A stretch of DNA of 11,694 nucleotides from JBAROU01 sp049642385 (GTDB taxonomy: Bacteria; Chloroflexota; Dehalococcoidia; DSTF01; RBG-16-68-14). The number at the start of each line of letters is the position of its first letter. Positions within the stretch are counted from its first letter, which is position 1. The notes under the pieces were generated by a model that worked only from the letters and a program-made list of their open reading frames with translations, had not been told where the DNA came from and made no database searches. A program made the position numbers and the translations under genes. Of the stretch, positions 6,269 to 11,694 are shown piece after piece. The DNA lies in NCBI GenBank assembly GCA_049642385.1, contig JBAROU010000221.1:1-11694 (forward strand), read 5' to 3'.

Positions 6269-6712
6269 GTGTACTCCTTCACCACGAGCATAGACATCAA
6301 TGCGCTGCCGGCGCGTGTGTGGCGGGCGCTCTGCGACCCGGCCGAGGTGGTGCAATGGGACATAGGCGTGGAAGAAGCGCTGGATGCGCCGGCCGGCTAC
6401 CCGCAACCGGGCCAGCATGTGCGCTGGCGCTACAGCAACGGCCTGTTTCGTCTGCTGCACGACCGGCCCCAGGAGGTCGTGCAGGAAGAGCGATTGCGCT
6501 CGACGCTCTCAGTCGGGTTCGTGAAGTTCGACGAGACGTACCGGCTCGAGGCTCGAAACGGAAGCTGTCGGCTGAGCGCGTCGATGACGTTGTGGGCGCT
6601 GCTGCCGCTTGTCGGCGCGCTCGTCGAGCGCATATACCTTGGCGCGCAGAGCCGCCGCACGGTGGAAGCGTCGCTGCGGGCGATCAAAACGTTTTGTGAG
6701 AAAGAGCAATGA
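6269..6712 (+). CDS. SRPBCC-superfamily (START/Bet v 1-like) protein
   Basis: The 147 aa product has the length and order of a single SRPBCC domain, the fold of polyketide cyclases, aromatases and hydrophobic-ligand carriers. Visible marks are the opening strand YSFTTSIDINALPARVWRAL (2-21) with the Pro-x-x-Val-Trp helix, then CDPAEVVQWD (22-31), a central strand block HVRWRYSNGLFRLLHD (50-65), KFDETYRLEA (86-95), CRLSASMTLWALLP (100-113) and a long C-terminal helix (114-143). It has no signal peptide. It starts with GTG, seven bases after AGGA, and its end overlaps the following methyltransferase by ATGA. In an operon with crotonases it could bind or cyclise a hydrophobic intermediate. I cannot identify the ligand, and low sequence conservation in this superfamily makes the fold call good but not certain. 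Confidence 0.75.
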   Translation: MYSFTTSIDINALPARVWRALCDPAEVVQWDIGVEEALDAPAGYPQPGQHVRWRYSNGLFRLLHDRPQEVVQEERLRSTLSVGFVKFDETYRLEARNGSCRLSASMTLWALLPLVGALVERIYLGAQSRRTVEASLRAIKTFCEKEQ

Positions 6713-7530
6713 GGCACGTCGACGCCAAAGCCGCCGCGCAGCAGCGTTTCGCACGGGCCGACTGGAATGAACGAGGCATGGACCTGGTCGAGCGTTGCGC
6801 GACGGACCCGCCGCTGGTAGTGGCCGGCCTGGTCGATGCGGTGCGCGAACGGGCAGGGGTGGGAAGCCGCGTCGGCGAACTCGGCTTCGGCTCTGGCTGG
6901 CTATTGGACGCGCTCGTCGCCCTGCCTCTCGATGCGACTCTCTACGGACTCGATATGTCGCCAGGCGTGGTGCGGCATGGCTACCAGCGCTTCAGCGAGC
7001 GCGTGAGTATTCTCATGGGCGACATGGAGCAGCTTCCGTTCTGTAACGAATCGCTCGATGTCATCGTCACGTGTTGGACGCTCTACTTCATGAACGACAT
7101 CGATCGCGCGCTCCAGGAGATCAAGCGATGTCTGCGGAAGGGCGGGCGGCTGATCGCGGCGACGAACGCGCACGACCATGAGGCGGAATGCGGAGAGCTC
7201 GTGTCGGAAGCGATCCGCGTCGCGCTGGGCCGCAATGAGCCGGAGCACGACATCGCCTGGCGCTTCGACTTCGAGGCCGGCGAGCAGTACGTGCGGCATC
7301 ATTTTCCGACAGTCGAGCTGCGAAGATGGCGTGGCGAAATGGTAATCAAAGACCGGGAAGATATTGCTGCCTTATGGCCGAAGTGGGAGCCTGCGTTGTT
7401 TGCGAAGCAGGAACAGCAGGCCGTTCGCGCCCAGTTTCTCCGTTTGGCGTACGACCGTTTGGAGCGCGAGGGTGCGCTCCGCATCCGCCGACGAAACGGC
7501 GCGTTCGTCTGCGATCTCGATGAAGCATGA
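6709..7530 (+). CDS. Class I SAM-dependent methyltransferase
   Basis: This 273 aa protein is a Rossmann-fold methyltransferase. It has motif I VGELGFGSGWLLD (55-67), an acidic strand-2 residue at D82 in YGLDMSPG (79-86), GDMEQLPF (104-111), the post-motif LDVIVTCWTLYFM (116-128) and LRKGGRLIAATN (142-153). The type resembles Methyltransf_11 small-molecule or quinone methyltransferases. The C-terminal part (about 160-273) is rich in Trp, Arg and Glu and probably shapes the substrate pocket; its end RRRNGAFVCDLDEA is distinctive. The gene overlaps both neighbours by ATGA (start at 6709 with the SRPBCC stop, stop at 7530 with the second crotonase start), so it is translated with them. The substrate cannot be told. 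Pairing with an SRPBCC protein suggests a hydrophobic small molecule, but that is inference. Confidence 0.88.
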   Translation: MRHVDAKAAAQQRFARADWNERGMDLVERCATDPPLVVAGLVDAVRERAGVGSRVGELGFGSGWLLDALVALPLDATLYGLDMSPGVVRHGYQRFSERVSILMGDMEQLPFCNESLDVIVTCWTLYFMNDIDRALQEIKRCLRKGGRLIAATNAHDHEAECGELVSEAIRVALGRNEPEHDIAWRFDFEAGEQYVRHHFPTVELRRWRGEMVIKDREDIAALWPKWEPALFAKQEQQAVRAQFLRLAYDRLEREGALRIRRRNGAFVCDLDEA

Positions 7531-8258
7531 GTGCATTCGAAACGCTCACCTACGAGAAAGACGGCCGTGGCGTCGCGCGGCTGACGCTGAACCGGCCCGA
7601 TGTGCTCAACGCGCTCAACCTCCAGATGCGCGACGAGCTCTGGTCGGCGTTCCAGGCCTTTCGGGACGACCCGGACGCGCGCGTGCTGGTGCTGCGCGGA
7701 GCGGGACGGTCGTTCTGCGCCGGCGCCGATATCTCGGACTTCGGGACGGCGCCCTCGATTATCGAGTCGCGGCGCGCGCGCCACGAGCGCGACCTTTGGG
7801 CGCTATTGCTCCACCTCCCGAAGCCGACGATCGCGGCGGTGCATGGCCACGCGCTGGGCGCCGGGCTGGAGATGAGCCTCCTTTGCGACCTGCGCGTCGC
7901 GGCAGACGACGCGATCTTTGGTCTGCCGGAGGTGAAGCTGGGCTACATCCCGTCGGCGGGCGGCACGCAGACGCTCCCGCGTATCGTTCCGCCCGGTGTC
8001 GCGCTGCACATGATCCTCTCAGGCGATTCGATCGACGCGCACGAGGCATATCGACTGCGCCTCGTGCAGCGCGTCGTCCCGCGCGATGAGCTGGACAGCG
8101 CAGCCGACGCATGGGCGCGCGCGCTGGCGGAACGACCGCCGCTCGCGCTCTCCTACGCGAAGGAGGCAGTCGTGCGCGGGCTGGACCTCTCGCTGCGGGA
8201 GGGTCTGGCGCTGGAGCGCAGGCTGCGCGGGATGCTTCGCGAGCGCCGCAAAGAGTAA
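7527..8258 (+). CDS. Enoyl-CoA hydratase/isomerase (crotonase) family protein, second copy
   Basis: This 243 aa crotonase has the standard RSFCAGADIS loop (61-70), GHALGAGLEMSLLCD (107-121) with E115, and FGLPEVKLGYIPSAGGTQTL (131-150) with E135. The two Glu residues are again 20 apart, so hydratase chemistry is possible. It is only distantly related to the first copy, and so is not a recent duplicate. Unlike that copy it stops at LRGMLRERRKE without the usual T-E-D...EG...AFLEKR.P.F tail, leaving it about 15 to 20 residues short. This part normally helps close the active site and the trimer contacts, so activity or oligomer state may differ. It starts inside ATGA with the methyltransferase and is the last gene of the operon. 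Other crotonase-fold activities (isomerase, retro-Claisen hydrolase) cannot be excluded. Confidence 0.93.
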   Translation: MSAFETLTYEKDGRGVARLTLNRPDVLNALNLQMRDELWSAFQAFRDDPDARVLVLRGAGRSFCAGADISDFGTAPSIIESRRARHERDLWALLLHLPKPTIAAVHGHALGAGLEMSLLCDLRVAADDAIFGLPEVKLGYIPSAGGTQTLPRIVPPGVALHMILSGDSIDAHEAYRLRLVQRVVPRDELDSAADAWARALAERPPLALSYAKEAVVRGLDLSLREGLALERRLRGMLRERRKE

Positions 8259-8290
8259 TCAACTGAATGCGGCGCGACTACAAAGGGGGT

Positions 8291-8326
8291 GGGCGACCGC
8301 TTCGAGTCGCTCATCATCATCATCAT
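8291..8326. repeat. Hairpin followed by a TCA trinucleotide run
   Basis: GGGCGAC (8291-8297) pairs with GTCGCTC (8306-8312), including one G-T pair, around an 8-base loop. The right arm runs directly into (TCA)5 at 8311-8325. There is no T-run, so a factor-independent terminator is unlikely. It stands 33 bases after the second crotonase and could slow or end transcription weakly. Five units is a short microsatellite and may be chance. Confidence 0.25.
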
Positions 8327-8361
8327 GTCGATGCTGGAATATGGTACAAGACAGGCTAGCA

Positions 8362-8391
8362 TTGCTCCAGTTCGGTTCGATGCGTTAGATT
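8362..8391 (+). promoter_or_regulatory. Candidate promoter of the acyl-CoA ligase
   Basis: TTGCTC (8362-8367) precedes TTAGAT/TAGATT (8385-8391) by 17 or 18 bases. The ligase ATG at 8421 follows with AAGGGG (8409-8414) at six bases, so this would be a leadered mRNA of about 22 bases. The 162-base gap after the operon supports separate control. Confidence 0.35.
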
Positions 8392-8420
8392 GTTGCGTCA
8401 TTCCATCCAAGGGGTAACGC

Positions 8421-9986
8421 ATGAACACTGCTGAGTTTCTCACCATCAGCTCCGCTGTGGTGCCCGAACGCGAGGCGCTGGTCTCCGGCGAGACGCGCGT
8501 CACGTACATGGAGATGGCGTCGCGGGTGAGCCGCCTCGCGAACGCGCTTCAATCGCTCGGCGTGAGTCGGGGGACCGCGGTGGCGGCGATGGCGGTGAAC
8601 TCGCCACAGTACGTCGAGACGTATTACGCCTGCGCCAAGCTGGGCGCGACCTTTGTGCCGCTCAACTATCGGGCGAAGCGCGAAGAGCTCGATCATATGG
8701 TGAACAACTCGGAGTCGCAAGTGATGTTCGTCGGCGAGCGCTACCTCGATATTGTCGCCGACATGCGCTCTAAGTTCGGTGGCGTGCGGGAGTACATCTG
8801 TCTCGAGTCCAAGCCGGAGGGCATGCACAACTACGACGAGCTGCTCGCCGGAGCGCCAGACGATGAGATGTACGTCGAGATCGATGAGAACGAGCCATCG
8901 ATCCTGATGTACACAAGCGGCACGACGGCGCTTCCCAAGGGCGTGGTGCTGACGTACCTGACGCTCTCGGTCTACGTGATGAACACGATGAACCCTGCCG
9001 ACCCAGCGGTCGAGCGCGAGGTGACGCTGCTCTCGGTGCCGATCTACCATGTCGCGGGCGCGACGGCGATCATGTCGAGCATCTGGGGCGGCCGCACGCT
9101 GGCGATCCTGTCGCAGTTCGACCCCACGGGCTGGCTGGAGACGGTGCAGCGCGAGCGTGTTACGCACGCGTTCGTGGTGCCGACGATGCTCAAGCGCATC
9201 ATGGAGCACCCGCAGTTCGATACCTACGACATCAGCTCGTTGAAGCTGATTACGTACGGCGCCGCGCCCATGCCCTACGAAGTGGTGCGCAAGGCCGTCG
9301 ACGCGTTCGCATGCGGGCTGATGAACGCTTACGGCCAGACCGAAAGCACATCGACGCTGACGTACCTCGGGCCGGATGATCACCAGATCCCGAAAGATGA
9401 AGGGCCGGAGCGTGAGAAAAAGCTGCGCCGCCTGCGCTCAGTCGGGCGGGCGATGGACGACATCGCGATCGCGATCATGGACGAGGAGAACGAGATCCTG
9501 TCGCCCGGCGACGAGGGCGAGATCTGCGTTTCGGGCCCGCGCATCATGCGCGAGTATCACAAGCAGGCGGACGAGACGGCGCAGGCGATCGTCGACGGCT
9601 GGCTCCACACCGGCGACGTGGGCTACCTGGACGAGGATGCTTATCTGTTCATCACCGGTCGCAAGAAAGACCTGATCATTCGCGGTGGAGAGAACATTTC
9701 GCCCGGTGAGATCGAGGACGTGCTGGACGCCCACCCGAAGATCGACGAGGCGGCGGTGATAGGCGTGCCCGACGCCGAGTGGGGCGAGGTGGTAAAGGCG
9801 ATCGTCGTGCCGCTATCCGGTGAGCAGCCCACGCCGGAGGAGATCGTCTCGTACTGCAAGGGTAAGCTGGCGAGCTACAAGGCGCCCGCGTACGTCACGC
9901 TGGTCGACGAGCTGCCGCGCAACCCGCTGGGCAAAGTGCTCAAGACTGAGCTACGCAAACAATACGGCGAGCCGAAGAACGGCTAA
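8421..9986 (+). CDS. AMP-forming acyl-CoA synthetase / carboxylic acid-CoA ligase
   Basis: The 521 aa product belongs to the ANL adenylate-forming family and should activate a carboxylic acid to acyl-AMP, then to acyl-CoA. Core motifs are the phosphate-binding loop MYTSGTTALPKGV (163-175), VPIYHVAG (206-213), the YGAAP block (279-283), YGQTEST (304-310), GWLHTGDVGYLDEDAYLF (393-410), ITGRKKDLIIRGGENISPGE (411-430) and the C-terminal PRNPLGK (499-505), whose K505 is the expected catalytic Lys. In the phosphate loop Ala170 takes the place of the usual Gly. All ten core regions appear present, so it is intact. A good Shine-Dalgarno and a 162-base upstream gap suggest its own promoter. Next to two crotonases it plausibly supplies their CoA thioesters. 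Chain length cannot be read; the overall look is medium- or long-chain fatty or aromatic acid ligase. Confidence 0.95.
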   Translation: MNTAEFLTISSAVVPEREALVSGETRVTYMEMASRVSRLANALQSLGVSRGTAVAAMAVNSPQYVETYYACAKLGATFVPLNYRAKREELDHMVNNSESQVMFVGERYLDIVADMRSKFGGVREYICLESKPEGMHNYDELLAGAPDDEMYVEIDENEPSILMYTSGTTALPKGVVLTYLTLSVYVMNTMNPADPAVEREVTLLSVPIYHVAGATAIMSSIWGGRTLAILSQFDPTGWLETVQRERVTHAFVVPTMLKRIMEHPQFDTYDISSLKLITYGAAPMPYEVVRKAVDAFACGLMNAYGQTESTSTLTYLGPDDHQIPKDEGPEREKKLRRLRSVGRAMDDIAIAIMDEENEILSPGDEGEICVSGPRIMREYHKQADETAQAIVDGWLHTGDVGYLDEDAYLFITGRKKDLIIRGGENISPGEIEDVLDAHPKIDEAAVIGVPDAEWGEVVKAIVVPLSGEQPTPEEIVSYCKGKLASYKAPAYVTLVDELPRNPLGKVLKTELRKQYGEPKNG

Positions 9987-11555
9987 CTACGCGCAGCTGT
10001 GCCCAAACTGGTGGACGACGTTCAGGATATCCTCGATGGTGATGGAGCCGTTGGGCGGGCCGGCGTTCCAGGCGTTGGGCCCGATCGTCGTTCGGTCGAA
10101 CGCGGTGTGATAGCCCGTTGCGGGCGGCTTGGACAGCGGGTCGATGCCTGCGTTGCCAGTCGTTCCGAAGCGACCAACGACTCGCGTAATGTCGGAGATG
10201 CTGATTGCTTTGTCCCGCTGCGGCATCGCATTGAGGTCCGGCGTATCGAAAAAATCCCAGAAGTTCTTCGGGTTGCGTGCGCCGCCCAGGAAGGCATAAG
10301 AGGCGAGCTCTCGGAAATCGGTGCAGTTGTCGCCGTCCAGGTCGCTGCCGGGTACTGGAGTGAGGACAGTCACTGGCGATGACCGGCTCGTCGTCGACCC
10401 GTCGCCCAATTCGCCGGCCGTGTTTGATCCCCAGCACCTGACGCTGCTGCTCGTGAGGAGCACGCAGTTCTGGTGCCCCCCTCCGACCAATGAGACGACA
10501 TCGTCGCTTCCGAGCCCAACGACGCTCACCGGCGTGCTGCTATCGGCGTAAGTATCGTTTCCAAGCTGACCAAAGTGGTTCCGACCCCAACACATGACAT
10601 CGCCGTCAGTCGTCAGCGCGCAAGCATGGAAATAGTAAGCGCCGGAGACGGCGGTCACATCGCCCTGCAATCCAGCGACGTCAACGGGCAGCGCGCTGCT
10701 GGTCATCGTTCCGTTCCCGAGCTGGCCGTACTGGTTGTTGCCCCAGCACGTGACGCCTCCCGCCGTCGTCAGCGCGCAGGTGTAGTAACCACCAGCCGAG
10801 ATAGCGACGACGCCGCTCGCTAGCCCAAGGACGTCGACGGGCACGTTGCTGTCAGTCATCGAGCCATCGCCCAGCTGACCTGAATCGTTGCGACCCCAGC
10901 ACTTGACGCCCCCGTCCGCAGTGAGCGCGCAAGTGTGGAGGAAGCCGGCGGTGAGGGCGGCGATATCGCTGTCTAGCCCGACGACGTCCATTGGAGTCGA
11001 GCGGACATTGTTGCCGATGCCGCTCGTCCCATCGCCGACCTGGCCATATTCGTTCGAGCCCCAGCACTTGGCGGCGCCCGTCGTGGTCAACGCGCACGTG
11101 TGATAGCCGCCTAGCGCGATGGCGGCCACGCCGCTACCTAATCCGACCACGTCAACCGGGATAGAGCTGTTCATCGTCGTCGTGCCGTTTCCCAGCCGGC
11201 CGTAGTTTTCGCCCCAACATTTGAGGCCTGCTGCCATAGTGATCGCGCAGGTGTGCGTGCCGCCTGCCGCTACGGTGGTCACGCCGCTACCAAGGCCGAG
11301 TACGTCCTCCGGCGTGGGGTGATTCGCGAGCGTGCCGTCACCGAGTTGTCCATGGCCGTTGTAGCCCCAGCATTGAAGGCTTGCGTCTATCTTGACGGCG
11401 CAAGTGTGAGCGCCACCGGCCGCTACGTGGGTGACATCCGAGAGCTCTGGAACGGTCGCGAAGGCGCGTTCTGGCGCCAGCACGGAGCTCGCAACGGCCA
11501 GAGTCGTAAGGAGTATCAGTGTCTTCGCCGCGGTGAGCGTTCGTTTCACGGACAT
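9987..11555 (-). CDS. Secreted RCC1-repeat beta-propeller protein with dockerin-like C-terminus
   Basis: The 522 aa product has a Sec signal peptide (basic MSVKR, hydrophobic 11-27, cleavage near AFA at 31-33). Seven RCC1-type repeats follow (about 40-400), each of the form GG.HTCAL...G.VKCWG.N..GQLGDG. Each blade has two Cys exactly 10 apart (52/62, 103/113, 154/164, 209/219, 260/270, 312/322, 364/374), consistent with one disulfide per blade in an exported propeller. The tail (404-522) has a calcium-loop-like DLDGDNCTD (405-413), GGARNP (424-429), WDFFDTPD (433-440) and two similar dockerin-like helices, ISISDITRVVGRFG (451-464) and ITIEDILNVVHQFG (505-518). The frame is open to an ATG at 11645, but the ATG at 11555 gives a clean signal peptide. 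It has no strong Shine-Dalgarno. Binding or adhesion is the likely role; the ligand is unknown. Confidence 0.9.
   Translation of the reverse strand: MSVKRTLTAAKTLILLTTLAVASSVLAPERAFATVPELSDVTHVAAGGAHTCAVKIDASLQCWGYNGHGQLGDGTLANHPTPEDVLGLGSGVTTVAAGGTHTCAITMAAGLKCWGENYGRLGNGTTTMNSSIPVDVVGLGSGVAAIALGGYHTCALTTTGAAKCWGSNEYGQVGDGTSGIGNNVRSTPMDVVGLDSDIAALTAGFLHTCALTADGGVKCWGRNDSGQLGDGSMTDSNVPVDVLGLASGVVAISAGGYYTCALTTAGGVTCWGNNQYGQLGNGTMTSSALPVDVAGLQGDVTAVSGAYYFHACALTTDGDVMCWGRNHFGQLGNDTYADSSTPVSVVGLGSDDVVSLVGGGHQNCVLLTSSSVRCWGSNTAGELGDGSTTSRSSPVTVLTPVPGSDLDGDNCTDFRELASYAFLGGARNPKNFWDFFDTPDLNAMPQRDKAISISDITRVVGRFGTTGNAGIDPLSKPPATGYHTAFDRTTIGPNAWNAGPPNGSITIEDILNVVHQFGHSCA
10356..11438 (-). repeat. Seven tandem RCC1-type coding repeats
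   Basis: This part of the secreted protein consists of seven degenerate units of about 51 to 55 codons. On the plus strand they show as a recurring CCCCAGCAC-type motif (antisense of the CWG block) about every 150 to 165 bases. The units have diverged at the DNA level, so they look old and not like a recent amplification. Confidence 0.88.
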
Positions 11556-11607
11556 GGCAGCTGCGCTCTGATGATGGCTCTCGGCTCGAGCGTCACCATC
11601 AGCGTCA

Positions 11608-11613
11608 AGTATA
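11608..11613 (-). promoter_or_regulatory. Candidate -10 box for the RCC1-repeat gene
   Basis: On the minus strand TATACT (11613-11608) matches the -10 consensus at five of six positions and lies 52 bases before the ATG at 11555. No good -35 box stands 16 to 18 bases upstream; a TTGACA (11626-11621) is too close. If used, this promoter rules out the longer reading frame that begins at 11645. Confidence 0.28.
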
Positions 11614-11682
11614 CTCGTCCTGTCAAGGCGAACTGGCGCTGGCATGACCTATGTTGTTGTGTCAAAGCATAGCGCTGTGAAC

Positions 11683-11688
11683 AGGAGG
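11683..11688 (+). promoter_or_regulatory. Strong Shine-Dalgarno at the right edge
   Basis: AGGAGG stands six bases from the end of the window. No start codon follows inside it. This suggests a plus-strand gene starting just outside, divergent from the RCC1-repeat gene. Confidence 0.4.
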
Positions 11689-11694
11689 CGCGGG

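Noticed and set aside
5762..6460. Minus-strand open frame of 232 codons opposite the small proteins
   Set aside because: The plus-strand small ORFs are supported by mutual similarity and operon spacing; the antisense frame has only basic, low-complexity residues.
8385..9383. Minus-strand open frame of 332 codons opposite the ligase
   Set aside because: His/Arg-rich antisense shadow of a ligase with all its core motifs.
10356..11438. Regular repeated motif that could suggest a CRISPR or satellite array
   Set aside because: The period of about 155 bases is in frame and explained by RCC1 blades; units are degenerate and no direct repeats with unique spacers are present.
11556..11645. N-terminal extension of the RCC1 protein to the ATG at 11645
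   Set aside because: It would put 30 polar residues in front of a clear signal peptide, and the only good -10 box lies downstream of it.

Overview
The window is GC-rich bacterial chromosomal DNA, densely coding, with no RNA gene, insertion sequence, prophage or CRISPR array that I can see. The best clue to the host is the large secreted protein at the right end. It carries seven RCC1-type repeats followed by a C-terminal module (GGARNP..FWDFFDTPD, two ISISDI / ITIEDI dockerin-like helices, IGPN.WNAGPPNGS) that I associate with exported proteins of Chloroflexota, especially non-dehalogenating Dehalococcoidia and relatives. This is recollection rather than a search result. Mixed ATG/GTG starts and two apparently leaderless promoters fit such a host.

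Layout. (1) 74-2812, minus strand: a compact operon of a metallo-beta-lactamase-fold hydrolase, a CmoM-like SAM methyltransferase and glycine-cleavage T protein (gcvT), joined by a GTGA overlap and a 1-base gap. (2) 2928-4663, plus strand: two divergent tandem paralogues of an exported Thr/Pro-linker (lipo)protein. (3) 4669-about 4815, minus strand: a short remnant that looks like the C-terminus of a second metallo-beta-lactamase-fold gene. (4) 4941-8258, plus strand: a six-gene operon, crotonase / two tiny paralogous proteins / SRPBCC protein / SAM methyltransferase / second crotonase, with ATGA overlaps or very short gaps. (5) 8421-9986, plus strand: an AMP-forming acyl-CoA ligase with its own candidate promoter and Shine-Dalgarno. 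(6) 9987-11555, minus strand: the RCC1-propeller secreted protein, whose stop codon abuts the ligase stop with no spacer. A strong AGGAGG at the right edge suggests another plus-strand gene beginning just outside.

How the genes may work together. The ligase could activate an organic acid to its CoA thioester, and the two crotonases, both with the two catalytic Glu residues, could hydrate, isomerise or cleave CoA intermediates. The SRPBCC protein and methyltransferase would handle a bulky hydrophobic intermediate or product. The substrate cannot be read from the sequence. The tandem small proteins (85 and 79 aa) are the least explained members and the best candidates for something undescribed. 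The lipoprotein pair resembles, in layout only, LolA/LppX-like envelope lipid-binding lipoproteins.
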